From Amanita rubescens (lineage: Eukaryota; Basidiomycota; Agaricomycetes; Agaricales; Amanitaceae): 64,000 nt of DNA. Each line of letters opens with the position of its first letter. The stretch's first letter is position 1. This document shows, in pieces, positions 48,301-59,300 of this stretch. The notes beneath the pieces are model-generated. The model worked only from the letters and a program-made list of their open reading frames with translations. It was not told where the DNA came from and made no database searches. The stretch is taken from the NCBI GenBank assembly GCA_015039365.1, contig WION01000104.1, forward strand, positions 1 through 64,000. Reading direction: 5' to 3'. Made by a program: the position numbers and the translations under genes.

Positions 48301-49149
48301 AGGTTGGAGGCGAGAACAATGCTCACCTTGCCCCCTTGTCGTACAAAGGGCGTCAAGCTCTCTCATTCATCGCCAGAGGCTACTCTTGAGTTGCCTGACT
48401 CGAGTCTTGGGACCTCGGTCACAGATGGTCAGGATTTGAAGCCACGACAAGCTGTCAAGGCGGTCAGATGCGCTGACGAGCGTCTAAAGACTGAGGAATC
48501 AGTCTTGGAGGAGTCGGTCATGCCAGCTCCTCGGGTTATTAAGAGCGAATGGGCTCCCGAAGGACAGCCTGTGTCCTGGGCTGTCAGTAAGATAGAAACG
48601 AGGAGTGCATGTCTGCGCTCACCTGTTACCTCGGCGGCCCTCACGCCGTTTGCTCCCTTACCTGCCTTCCTGTCGCAGGCCCTTCCATCCAGTCTGCTGA
48701 GTCCAGAACTCAGCGGTTTTCTTATGAAGTCTCCTGGTGAAGGAGACTGCAAGTGGCGACCTATTAAGGCCGCTAACTCACCGAACAATCCGGGTGTTGG
48801 AATGCAATCACCCGAATCCAAGACCAGCGTATTAACGCTAGTCTCAAAGCCCAACATAGCTGGGGTTCCGTCTCCTCGCTTCTTGAGTGACGAGCATAAG
48901 TGGCGAGCCTGTTGCAAGCCGCCAAACACAGTAGCATCAGCACAACGACGTCTATTCGCTATCGTCATTGAGTTGATCTTATTGAGTGCTACATGGCACT
49001 CACGCGTAGTGTTTAAAAGTCCGGTTGCCAGACCGGAAAAAAACCGGCAACCGGACCGGACCGATGCTCGGTTGCAACCGAACCGCAGTTGCGGTTGCCT
49101 TCAATTGAGACTGGTTTCGGTCTCGGTTGCCTCATACCTGCCATTTTAG
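45352..49149 (+). CDS. giant low-complexity ORF of element A
   Basis: The frame opens with ATG at 45352 (MLDEPQNMRLHSKR). Element sequence ends at 49006, about 1,218 codons in; the last ~47 codons are MITE sequence. Composition is Ser, Pro, Arg, Val and Lys rich with no known domain, membrane segment or catalytic motif. Internal modules repeat: SLSVRAKAREQSIKTVLDR (46,310) and SLSVCAKAQEQSIKTVLDR (47,030) open two ~700-bp repeats; SAGVQERS also recurs. A C-terminal module (ARAAAYIQEHIKRRSSAPD..SKEPPDK) has a clear relative in the element B ORF. A frame this long without stops at ~50% GC implies selection, although the role is unknown. Its DNA is full of short inverted repeats. Confidence 0.7.
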   Translation: MLDEPQNMRLHSKRAILGSYNLKDPPGSPTLKYPGPHWVPDNLRASWCAAETLTCCLSRDASITYKSTHRMLDSVLPDQRDCCEVGIELMLRDGCFTPERVIRARSSTDSSSVRLDPSDLHKSLRRSGSRALCLQENSLDELLRSHQKLMIEWREGLKLMPSSHSDSLSSVVVREQPRKTVLIREPPKRSPLSGEKSVKLLEVGKGLSAMSHSSLSHTCAPVLSSSPHSIPQRGNIPLAPPENVPRVSAPETQKLPERVQSARSMAVPSSAKLDLPPVSYGLTKSRHGGVHEPRLNPLTARPKVFKLSSETVVPGSRPSPSLSVRAKAREQSIKTVLDRDSPKGSSQADPKPSGPVVSALAPSSHGNVRAPERSPVGKREVSMEKRISAVRHSPVAEAAPTLLSMPVSCIRAPPAPLSKDGTSLSSRAFPTQRAHNASGMHRVVSTTTRREIKTPSRVSREPASPQSGKTLLQTVSERRVGFKATLQRYDKSPSAGVQERSTVCPKEGEERRMFSVINIQINKGEKVSPEPSEAPKQMYNPPSATYEPTSACKPATLSPSLSVCAKAQEQSIKTVLDRESLKGSSRVGSVPSGRIVSAPTPKRRNAMTPMKPSARKVEDSLEKRTSATKHSPVPNAALTLHNSTSILSIRPALAISSKDGARSSLQVTSTLVPSSVINACQVVSETTRRKVETLPRLSLESSLMRFGKTPIAGVVECSNEHSNVDLGPAIKQALMSSFSSKMGEKQRVSDTVVSRNKGTNEGTYQEVKTLSRVSSKTTTPWSDEPPSAGVQERSVECSEVTVGPFPVEQAQRRLISSSTKVEERRMPDAIVSSHNAGKEDESSTKPYAAFTPHASAPIALSVPLTRTGPLLLPSGGTIPHIEVVSGQCDLNVVNKASGAYGLCSPSLESAARKQPVTSIIPPSVEGEGQLARAAAYIQEHIKRRSSAPDEFPRYGSKEPPDKRMEIASTAIESRRLETDVVRARLEARTMLTLPPCRTKGVKLSHSSPEATLELPDSSLGTSVTDGQDLKPRQAVKAVRCADERLKTEESVLEESVMPAPRVIKSEWAPEGQPVSWAVSKIETRSACLRSPVTSAALTPFAPLPAFLSQALPSSLLSPELSGFLMKSPGEGDCKWRPIKAANSPNNPGVGMQSPESKTSVLTLVSKPNIAGVPSPRFLSDEHKWRACCKPPNTVASAQRRLFAIVIELILLSATWHSRVVFKSPVARPEKNRQPDRTDARLQPNRSCGCLQLRLVSVSVASYLPF

Positions 49150-49853
49150 GAAACCGGTTGAAGACCGGTTGCAACCGGTCTTTTATGGCAACCGGTAAGA
49201 GGGTTCTAGGGGTGGATTGGTCGGCGGGCAATCGGATGTCGCCCCTAATTGACCCTAATCCAGGGTTATGGTTAATGTCAGAATTTGAATGAATTTATGT
49301 TGTAGGTATCAAATATGTCATTTTTAATATTATGAGGTGGATATTATGGGCTGGATAGGTGGATGGGTAGGTGTGTGTCTGATTACTACGTTAATAAGGG
49401 GGATTGAACTGCTTGGATGGGTGGATGCATAAATTGACACTTGGATGACATTGAACATATGTCACGAAAATTACATTAAATTATTCTACAGGTTACAACA
49501 ACATATTCTAAGGGTCACAGTGTAATTTTAATGTGTTAGATGGGTGCATGGGTGTATGACTGGATGGATCTGTGGCTAAATGGAATGATGTGAGGTGTTG
49601 GTGGGGTGGATGCATCGATAGAGACTTGGATGACGCTGTGCTACACCGGTTGTGACCGGTCTTGGATCAGTTGGCAACCGGTTCATCAAAAACCGGTTGC
49701 AACTGCAGGCAACCGGGGGTGCAACCGGAGCCAACCGGTTGCATCCAGTTTCGGTTTCGGTTGCGAAAAATAATAGGAGTGTCACAACCGGTCACAGTCC
49801 GGTCTTTTCCAAAATAGGAAAAAGACCGGACCAAACCGGACTTTAAAACACTA
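49007..49853. mobile_element. hAT MITE 4 (CCGG-rich), inside element A
   Basis: TIR TAGTGTTTAAAAGTCCGGTT to ACCGGACTTTAAAACACTA. Flanks CTCACGCG and GTCAGGAG agree at 5 of 8 positions, so the TSD is at best decayed. It truncates the giant ORF near its end. Confidence 0.78.
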
Positions 49854-49907
49854 GTCAGGAGCACATTTTATGTGTTCCTTCTTATCTTTGAGACTGCAGG
49901 GCAGTCT

Positions 49908-49919
49908 GGTGGGGGAGAG
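49908..49919 (+). other. polypurine tract of element A
   Basis: GGTGGGGGAGAG lies directly before the 3' LTR. Element B has TGTGGGGGAGAG in the same place. Confidence 0.8.
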
Positions 49920-50102
49920 TGTAACGGGTGACTTACCCGTTTAGGGAAGTCAGAGATAATATGTACAAATAGTATAGTATATGCATGTTTAGCCTTGTAT
50001 TAAGGCATCTCACAACCACCTACTACGCGACGAATAACATTCAGTTCAGTGTAGCTCGGGTGTTCACATAAGATACAACATAACAACTTATAAGTTGTTA
50101 CA
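49920..50102 (+). repeat. 3' LTR of element A
   Basis: Same length as the 5' LTR and nearly identical to it. Confidence 0.88.
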
Positions 50103-50107
50103 CTAGC

Positions 50108-51866
50108 CTACTCTGCAACTTTGTAGTTGTTTCCCTCATTTGACAGGTGTGTTTGCAAAATGCTGTACCTACTAAGCTTCCACACTAGAACCATCTGGCA
50201 AATCAATGGTTTAGTAAACAAGTGATGCAATGAGATGGACTAGGGCTATGTAAAACTAGTATGGATACATATATTGAAAGAACACCTCAAGTTTGCAATA
50301 GTGCCCCTTAGACAGTCAGACAGTCAGACAATAAGTGTATCAGCAGCTGACAGTGCCTCTTAGATAGTCAGACAATCAGACAACTTATGCAACAGTGTCT
50401 CTCAGATAGTCAGATAGTCAGACAATTAGTGTATCAGCATTCATCAGTGTCTCTTATGTAAGGCAGTCAGACACAGTCAGACAATCAGTGTGTCAGACAG
50501 AATCAGATGCAATCAGACTTTTGCTGTGTTAGCTGATGGTCATCCAGTAGGTCACTTCTGTACTACTGATAATTGAGATCCTTAAAGTCTGCTTAGATGC
50601 CCAGCCTTTTCAGCTAACAGATGTGGTTGCTGGAGGTATGCATAAGCTGGTAGGTTTGAGAGGGAGGTGGCAGGTGATTGCAAGTGGTTCCTTGTGATGG
50701 TAATGAGGTAGACCATATTGATAACTTGAATTGCTGGCATGTCAGCCACCATTGATCACTAGCTGTCAATATTCTGCTAACAACTGCTCAGCAATGTATC
50801 TCCAGATAGTCATCTCCAAATTTCAAAGCCCCCCACATGATTACAGAACCCTCATGACAACCTTCTCACATCTATTCATGACCTCTGAGGCCCTGCAATG
50901 TTATGTGAGGTCATCAGCAACCACTGCCACACTCCAACTGCTAGTCATAGATGGAAAAATGTCATATAGCAATAGTCTGTGGCTTTTGTATGGTTAGCTG
51001 ATACTGATCCAAGGACTATCTTGGTATTTGGACTCTATGCATGTCCTAAGATAATAAATTTTATATAGGTTTGATCTTATGAATTTTCTATATTTTTTGG
51101 AATTTTTTCCATATTTTTTAATGCATATATTGCTACATGGAATCCAGACAGTCTACCAGGAATTCAGGTGTAAATCATGTTTTTGCCTGTTGCCAGGAAT
51201 GTGCCTGGACTGAGCATGGAATCCACATGGACTCCATGGAATCCTGGTAGAATTTCCACAGAAATTTCCTTTTTGCAAGGAATCCATGTGGAATCCATGG
51301 AGTCAGCCAGGATCCTGCCAGGAAGTGTGGGGGAGGGTAAAGTACTGCCCTCTTTCACACGTCATGCCCGCTTGCAACAATCCCATACACTAGTATCAAC
51401 AACTACTTGGATGGTATGGGCCGCCAAGCGGCAAATCCGAGGCCGTTTTTTACCGTAATTCATTGCAAGAGTGTCATTGCTGCGTCGGGTAGGTGTGGCA
51501 GTGCAGTATGTACATATTTACACACTGGGAGTTGCCGCCATCTTAAAGTCGCGTTACAAAACATCGCGGGGCTCGGCTCTTATAAGACCGAGCCTCATTT
51601 CATTTCGGCCTCGGAATTACAGATTATTTCCCACGTAAATAGATCCTTTTAGACCTTATTCCATAGTTTAGTCATATGGAAGCTAATATATAGATTTTGG
51701 GGCATCACTGACGCCACTCCCTTGGAACCCATACTCCCCCATAACCCATACCAATTTCTGTCCACCAAGGGGTATGGGTTATGAGGGAGTTGACTGTAAG
51801 TAACTGAGCATTATTACATTAGTTAGTGTAAACTAATGATATCACTTATATTCACTATATACTGTA
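50108..51866. other. repeat-rich sequence without genes
   Basis: 50,290-50,520 is an array of CAGACAGTCAGACA words like that at 18,740. 51,120-51,360 is a copy of family E. 51,450-51,650 is GC-richer and holds a near-palindrome around CTCTTATAAGA. Nothing coding is seen. Confidence 0.5.
51734..51789. repeat. short inverted repeat, 19-bp arms
   Basis: Arms CTCCCCCATAACCCATACC (51734-51752) and GGTATGGGTTATGAGGGAG (51771-51789) pair with one mismatch around an 18-nt loop. Confidence 0.85.
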
Positions 51867-51872
51867 TGTATA

Positions 51873-52298
51873 TTGTATATTATAAGTTCAACATTTATAA
51901 CTGAACGATTATACAACATTGGTAACATGTTTAAGAAACCTTTTACATGTTTAGCAGTAAATAAAAAACAAAAAGATAAAGTACATCTGACATGTCCATG
52001 TCCGGAATGTGTTGAGATCTGTACTGGAGATACACTATGGATGTGTGACTCCAGTGCATCAGATCACTTTACCTTTAGTAGGAAAGATTACTCTGAATAC
52101 AGAGAATTTCCTGCAAATGAAAACCATAAAGTAAAAACTGCCAATGGTATAGATTGTCTTGAGGGATTTGGCACAGTTATTCTTGAACACAAGTTATCCA
52201 CAGGGGAAACAACACTCATAAAGCTCTTCCCTGTACTTTATATGCCAAAGGCAACTGCACATTTAACCCCAAACAGCAGATTGATCTGACAAGGATTA
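51873..52298 (+). pseudogene. copia Pol fragment (protease region)
   Basis: A 5'-truncated copy of the copia protease region of the element at 25,056: YNIGNMFKKPFTCLAV, then CPCPECVE and KTANGIDCLEGFGTVILEHKLSTGETT. The catalytic DSG reads DSS and a stop follows near 52,288. It ends exactly where the gypsy LTR begins, so the gypsy element inserted into it or next to it. Confidence 0.85.
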
Positions 52299-52979
52299 TG
52301 TTAGGAGGTGATCCCGACACAATCACTAAGACTGTTATGTTTGTTCATTCACTGATAAGTCAAGCCTATCAGGTACCGTAGGTTCCTCAAGGGAGTTCTG
52401 GCACTTAAGAACGTTCAAAGAATAAGAGTGTTATCAGATAAGTCCTCAAGGGAGCTCAGACGATAACGAGACAGATTTTGACTGTTAAAACTAGACTGAG
52501 GTCTAGTCGTATATTTGCGTAGTTTATATAGTACAAGGTATGTACGCAAATATAGTAAGTAGGAATACATGTGATAATGAAACAGTTGCATGTGATAATG
52601 GAATGGTTTACATGTGATAATCGACATGCATGTGATAAAATAGAATAGCATATGATAAACGATGAATGTTCCAGAAGGAACGCATATGCAATCAATGACG
52701 TAGGAGAGATGACATCATGACATGGATGATAAGATAAAGAAAAAGATAGGCCATGACATACGTTTGTAACAAAGACACCCGAGCTTGAACGCAGAAATGA
52801 GAAGTGAGACTTGATTGCGTCTATGGATGACAGAAACAATCGTAAGGCTAAGGGATACATAGGTAAGTTCAGGTATATATACTCTGACTCATTATCCCCA
52901 CGCCGTCATTCCGCAGAATTCTTATGTAAGTGTGGGAACATTCTGTAAATAAAATGAAAATGAAATGTCGGCCGTTACA
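52299..52979 (-). repeat. 3' LTR of a Ty3/gypsy chromovirus
   Basis: On the minus strand it begins TGTAACGGCCGACATTTC and ends CTCCTAACA. It directly follows the polypurine tract and chromodomain end of the minus-strand chromovirus. The other LTR lies beyond the window. A 439-bp solo LTR is inserted inside it. Confidence 0.82.
52333..52771. mobile_element. solo LTR nested in the gypsy LTR
   Basis: It starts TGTTATGTTTG and ends CGTTTGTAACA with a perfect TSD AAGAC (52328-52332, 52772-52776). The gypsy solo LTR at 14,175 has the uninterrupted site (CACTAAGACACTCGAG), which confirms the insertion. Confidence 0.85.
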
Positions 52980-53345
52980 TCACCCCCTCCTCAAGATTCT
53001 CGTCCCGAGAATCATCATCCTCGTCTGCCATCTTCCACATGTGTTTCCATTCTGCCCACTTCTTGTTCATATTTTTAAGATACCCTTCATCAAATTTTCC
53101 ATCTTCCCATCCAAACAACTTCTTTGACACAATTGGGTCTGTGTAATTATGATACCATTGAAAGAATTTAGTGGGCATCGCTAACAGTCTTGGCGCATTT
53201 GGTTTTCGTTTATGGAACTCTTGTACTTTGCGATGAGCGTTTTCAAGGTTGTCGGCCAGTTCCCAAATCGCTTCCTCATTCAGATATCCTTTCCATTTCA
53301 CCAAGTATTCCAACCTCCCCGTTCACGCTCCTTTCTGGGTTCTCA
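52975..53345 (-). pseudogene. chromovirus integrase C-terminus with chromodomain
   Basis: The frame carries EYLVKWKGYLNEEAIWELADNLENAHRKVQEF, a chromodomain typical of Ty3/gypsy chromoviruses, where it steers integration to marked chromatin. A one-base frame break lies just before EYLVKW and the rest of integrase is absent. The stop codon overlaps the LTR start (ATGTAA). The fold-back element begins where the reading ends. Confidence 0.82.
52980..52996 (-). other. polypurine tract of the chromovirus
   Basis: On the minus strand TTGAGGAGGGGGTGA immediately precedes the LTR. Confidence 0.75.
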
Positions 53346-53589
53346 AAGGTGGGGGATGTTTGTACATGTTATGACATGAGAATTTGATCACAAGTTAGGG
53401 ACAAGGGCATAATTGCCTTTTTTGGTAAGATAGTCAGATTCCAAATAAGGAAAGCAATTTAGGATACCATTTTTGGAAGGTTGTCAAGGTGTTTGTACAT
53501 GTTTGTACATGCTTTGACACAACAAAGTATAATTTCCTTATTTGGAAAGTGAGAAGTAGATGCCAAATAAGACAAAACAATTGATTTCA

Positions 53590-53886
53590 TGTAAAGTGGG
53601 TAGGTTGGGATAGAGGTTGATAGCTTGTATATGTTCGAACGCACAGTGCACAGGACCAAATGTATTGGGTGAGCCGTGCTAGTGTGTGCGTATGACGAAG
53701 TAATAGTGGGCTGATTATGTAAGGTGTCAATGCGTGAATATAAAGTCACGCGTGACTTGATCTATATACAATATATCTATGGGAGTTGTTCCACAACTCC
53801 CCGGTCTTCAGGCTTGGAGATCCTCTAGATCTCCATATCTATGAATATCCATATGGGTTCCAGGATGCTCTTGTAGCCTCCTTACA
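53590..53886 (-). repeat. 3' LTR of element B
   Basis: It matches 61148-61443 with only a few differences, so insertion was recent. The sequence is unrelated to the LTR of element A apart from the termini. Confidence 0.88.
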
Positions 53887-56348
53887 CTCTCCCCCACAAG
53901 ATCATGTAGTGATCTTCAATTGAAAATGCAGATGTGAACGAAAATTGGGCTTGAGGACATTGATTCATCTCGAGAAAATTCCCCAAGGTGATTGTATAGC
54001 CCTCACATCCTCCCCCACTCGCCACAAGGTATGGGGCGAAGGTAGAGCTGAAGGGAGAAGAGATTTCCGTGCAAAATTCAATTTGGGGCACCATTTTCCG
54101 TGGAAAGACAGTAAATCATCACAGCAATTTACTTCTTCTCTCCCCGGAGGTGTAGAGTAGTGATAGGTGTTTATTCCTTCAGAAAGCGAACATTTCCGAC
54201 GTGACGTGAGTGAGAACGAGTCTTCTGAACGTTTGACGAGGGTGCTCGTCGAAATTCGACGTTCCTTCCCTGTTTGGAAGTTCGTGACGGGGTGTGACCG
54301 ACCAGAATCCGAGAGAGAGGCTGCAGGCATTCTCAATTGGCATAGATGGGATTTCGACTTGTGGAGAGATGCCTTCGTATATAGACTTCACTCAGAGCAA
54401 GTTTGAAGTCTAGACATCGAAACGGTGGGTCGGTGTGAACGTTTGAAGCTTGGGTGCGTCGGCGTCGGTGTGACTTCCGGATAAGGAAGGTCGCGGGTTG
54501 CCTGGGTCTTCATGGTCGTAGTGTGCTGTACTTCAGCACATGGTTGAAGGGGCGTTGGGAGCTTCCCAACATGAACTTCTGGCAGCATCCAGCTGCCTGA
54601 GCGAGGTCCGAGCCTCGCTAAATTAGACGGGTTTGCACGCGTCGAGATTTCGACGTGCTTTCCAGATTTGGAAGGTCGGTGGTCATGTGATGCGCGCGAC
54701 TTGCGCGTCAAGACTGTTTATCGCTAGGGGTGTCCAGCTATAACGATGAGAAGGGGAGCTCCTATTGACTGGAGCTCATCAAACGTTGCGATAACGGCTA
54801 CGAGAGCCATCTAGACTCCTTCGCGGTGGAGGAGAAGGAAGAACGAGGAAGAGAGGGACGGAGCGATCGTATGTGGCAGGTATGAGGACGAGGTGAGTTC
54901 CTCGTCTTCTTCTCTTCTCGGCTCTGGCACCACTGACTGACGGCGACATTCGCATTAGGGGCTGGACGACTTTCATGCGATGGCGCGCCGCGGATAGAAG
55001 AAGGGGATGAGGCAGCGTGTAGGCGACCTCGCGTGCTACTCGATCGCGAGTAGTTAGATGAATTCTCCCCCACAGAACGTGTTCTGGGGAGAATTGGGGG
55101 TGGCCTGGATGCCGGGTGAGTTCCAGGTATCTTTCCTGTCGACGCGGTGACTGATTTCTTCATATAGGTGTGCATACCGGCTGTTTCACGAGGGTTTGGT
55201 CCCTCATGCGTTTCGACAGGGGCGGAACGGGCTCAGCAACAGCCCGTGTGTTGTCTTCGATGGGGAACGAGCTAGATGGACGCCAGAGACGGATGGGAGT
55301 GGGCGAGACGGGACAGGGATGAGGACTTCGGATGGTAAGTCCTTCTCATCTAATTCTTCCGTTTTCTCGCTAACTGTTTGTAACGCTGTCGTACAGGCAT
55401 GGTAGACCTTGAACAAACCGACGTGAGTGGGAAGAACCATTAATGCACTTTGGAGAGTTCATCAAAGCTCTCCAGCACTTTTGGAGATGCGGAATAATCG
55501 ACTTAGACTCGTCGCGAGTCTCTTCCCCCAGAAGAAAGAATTTCATGGAGATGAAGGATGGGATTCTCAGGATAGCTTCCCGAGGGTACGAATGTAATAA
55601 GTAAGTCCTGTTACATTCGTAATAGCGTCTTGTTGACGACGTTGAACTAGCACTGTCTAGTATCCATCATCTGGGCACGCAATCGACCGGCGAGAGAGAG
55701 AGGTGGGAGCAGGGTGTCCGATGTTTTCGAGACTAGGTAAGCCTCGTCTTTCCATCTTTCTACTTGATAGCTTATTGTAGCAGGCTCGACCTTTCGGGAG
55801 GACGAACGAAAGGGAGAGGACCAGATCCAGTCGTCAAGCGTATTTCAAGGCCTGGACGAGATGTCGGTCTCGAGGTTAGGACTTCGTGTCGACCTCTCTT
55901 TTGTCAACATCAATGGGCCTTGCAAGCAAGCAACCACGAGTGCAGGCGAAGGGCGAGGGAAAGGACAGAGACTACCAGTAGGTAAGTCTCTTTTTCCTTT
56001 CGGCTCCTGTATTCTCGCTGACTGCGGGATACGCTTGGTGCGGCCTTCCGGGTACGCAAACATCTAATGAACGGGTTGGAAGCGACGGCAAGTCTTCCGT
56101 ATGTCTTCTTGAGAGTTAGTCTTAACTCTTTGTTGATTTATTATTTCATAGCGAATCGCGTTTGACTCGCCGAGTCCCTTCCCCTTCAAACGAAGAGGAG
56201 CAAATTAAGTGTTCGGAGACTCTAGTGTGTCTCCGTGGTTGTAATTGATTAAGTTGATTAATTAAGTGAGTCGTTAACTCGGATATAGTCGTTTTGCTGA
56301 TAAATATCTTCATAATTTACAGGATTTACAAGCTTGAGGGACTCGGAA
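53887..56348 (-). other. non-coding 3' region of element B, dense in hairpins
   Basis: It begins with the polypurine tract (53887-53898 on the minus strand). No frame exceeds ~125 codons on either strand. Perfect inverted repeats occur every few tens of bases; the longest has 10-bp arms ACGAATGTAA/TTACATTCGT (55588-55620). On the plus strand, GTGAGT/GTAAGT donor-like words and later CTGAC..TAG or TAC..CAG acceptor-like ends recur several times, often inside hairpin loops. I do not call a gene here. Confidence 0.6.
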
Positions 56349-59300
56349 TCACGGTGAAGCCAACAACGAACGACACGAACGAGAATATTGACAACGCAGA
56401 GATTCCGCGCGACGCTCGTGGGTCAGGGAGTGACCCGACTCAGTCGTTGTTTCGGCCTCAGGACCGGGATCATTTCCGAGTACGAAATTCATTGATTTGG
56501 GCGGCATCGTTTCCGCCCAGTGTAGATGTGAGTGATGTTCACTCATAAAGTTTGTTTTATTGACGACACTATAGTTTTGTCGTCTGTAGTTAACCGCTAT
56601 GTCGGGCGGTTTATAACGGGTGCGCCAAACACGTTCGACGCACGTGGAATCCGGAGTTTCCGCCCACCACGAAGACTCGGGCGGAATCGAGGGTAGCGCG
56701 TTCGCTGCAGCCTTGGCGTCGACATAGGCATAAGAATGAGGGGCTGAAGTGGGAGTCTTGTCGTCCTTGTGGATGATTGTGTACTCCGTCTCTTTAGCCT
56801 CGCGATTGTGGATTGCGCGGAAGGTAATGACGCTGAGGACCCGCGTCATTCTCAGCAACGTGCCAAGACTACAGTCAAGGTCGAAAGCTACCGCTTGGCT
56901 AGCGCGTTTGAGTATCGGTAGTGTGAGCACCACCACGGGTTGAGGTGAGTACACAGCGGCACTCGGGTTGAATGACTGGCTGACGACATCACAGGGATAT
57001 CGTCGGGTTTGAGGGGGCAAGTCACTCGACTGTGTTGAAGATCCAACTAGTTGGCGCAAAGCGCTACTCAACTGGGTCGTTGGAAGGGACAGTAGAGTAC
57101 TGGTGGACGTCGATGAGAAGAACTTGAACGACGTGGGGACCGCGCTTGATGCAGGCGAGTGCGGGTTGATGCTCACTCCGACTGTTCCACTGACGACATC
57201 TAGCACTTTCTGTCGGGATGAATCGAGACAGTCGGGCCCAACATTCAACCGCATAAAAGGTTGGTCCAGCTGAAGCACGATGCTTTTCAGCTGGAGGATC
57301 GGATAAGCCTGCACGGGATAGACAAGCATTGAAGGGTAGGGTGACGAGACAGCCACCCGGGGACTAGGTGAGCGCAGGTTAACACTCCTTTCCTTGTTAT
57401 TGATGGCGTATGGGTCTCGCAGCCTCGTTTCTTCCTCGTTGGACAGCACCAAGTCTTGAGGGGTGTCTTCAACGCGTTCCTCAACGTTGACGGACTCTAG
57501 GAACCTTTCCGCACGACTTTCCGAGACCTCAACATGGGAGATTCCCAATGTAGACTCAGGATGGTGCGAGACCGGGTTTGAACAAGTGGTAGAGAGCCCA
57601 ATGGCTCTCGGGACGTAGAGCTGCTGAGGAGCAGCTTTGGGCTGAACCGGAGAGGATTCGGGTTCTTCGGGTTCAAGCCTTGGTGAGCATGAGTCCACGC
57701 TCGCCTCTGTTTCTTTTCTAATAACAGACAGGGCTTGTCGTAGGGATGTGAACTCAGCTTCCGACTTATCGGGTGGACCCTTAGAAGCATGACGAACATT
57801 TCCGTCGTAATCAAGTGAGCGTCTGCGTTTGCGTTCTTGAACGTACGCTGCAGCGCTCGCTAAATGCCTTCCTTCTGAAACTTCAGAAGGATAGTTGTTG
57901 GGGTTAGACTGCCTTCGAACAGTCTGGGAGTTCCGTGAGTATACCTTACTCACTGTTGTTCTGTCATTGACAACATTTAGGCCATGTTGTCTAGATACCG
58001 CCTCAATAGGTGGCCTGTCCTCGTCTAGTGGGTGACGAGGAGCCTCTACTTGGACGGAAGAGGTAGCGGGAGCAGGGACGGATAGCGTGGACGCTACCGA
58101 GGCATTAGGTGAGGACATTTCCTCACTTATGTGCTGTATATTAACGACAGTGGTGTCATAGATCCGCCGTTTCTCCCCCAATTCGATTGAAAGTAAAGAA
58201 GATTGGACCCATATGTTAGAAGGTCCAAGAATTGACGTAGAGCGTTCGATTACGCTCTCTTTTGACGTTTCGAGAGGCGCAGGTGCGTTCCTCTCAACTT
58301 CAACAGTTCTTTTGAGCTGTTGCGGCTTTCTCGCAGAGGGAGCGAGTAAATTCTTACCAGCCCGCACGTTTAAGGCTGGCTCAGGGACTCTAGAACGGGC
58401 TTCGTTCTTTTGGTGAGTGACTTTACTCACTGCCGGTTTCTTGTTCGTAACGTGAACCTCACGTCGTTTAGAAACGTGGAGAGGTGAACAGTTCAGCTTA
58501 GCGTGGAGCTGTGAAGGGGGGGTGGTCGGTGTAGAGGAGACCGGCGAAGGTTTTGGCACCAGGGAGGTTTCCTTGGCAGAAGGTACGTGACTCAAGGAGC
58601 TTGTTAGCTTCCTTGCACTAACGATCTTTCCGATTCGAAGCTTCGATTCGGACGCAGTAACTACAACCTTCGGGATCCGACGAACAGAGTCGTTGAGGAT
58701 AGAGGAGCGTCGAACTGTACGCTCCTGAACGTGTACCACGGCTTTCACATGTGGTCTTCCTTCCGACACTTCGGAAGGAGTTTTCAAGAGTTCGGACTGC
58801 TTACGAGCGGTCCTAGGGTACGGTGAGTATACTTTACTCACTCTTGATGGCTTTGAGCTGCTAACGATGTTTGGATCATATTGTTGTGATACCACCTTAG
58901 CAGATGATTCATCCTCGTCTGCGGGTTCACCAGAGGGTTCGGCTTGAACAGAGAGGACGGGAAGGATGACGGGATTGGGAGCTGACAGTGTAGGGACTGC
59001 CACGTCATCAGTTGAGGAGGCTTCCTCACTTCCTCGATGTGTACTGACAATGTCATAGTTACGTTGTCTCGGTAACACCTCAATAGGTGTTGTAACCTTG
59101 GGAGACCGACGAGGAGAAGTACCACGAGTAGGAGGGACAGGTGAGGATCGGACTTCCTCGTCTACGTTGTCGTATATATTGACAATGTTCAGGCTGCATC
59201 GTCTCGATACCACCTCAGCCGGTGGTGAAGCCTCATCTGGAGATTGACGAGTAGGCATGTTACGTGCAGGGAGAGCAGGTGAGGAAACTTCCTCATCTTC

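Larger units (their letters stand above)
44969..50102 (+). mobile_element. LTR element A of a novel hairpin-rich, pol-less family
   Basis: Two 183-bp LTRs (44969-45151, 49920-50102) begin TGTAACGGGTG and end GTTGTTACA. The TSD is CTAGC (44964-44968, 50103-50107). A polypurine tract GGTGGGGGAGAG abuts the 3' LTR and fixes the orientation. The interior is one giant ORF, later hit by a hAT MITE. No retroviral enzyme is encoded, so it must depend on another element for mobilisation. LTR copies differ at only a few positions. Confidence 0.9.

Noticed and set aside
46389..48968. Antisense frames of 97-179 codons across the element A ORF
   Set aside because: They lie opposite a much longer frame, share no modules with element B in the same sense, and are expected from the GC-balanced, palindromic sequence.
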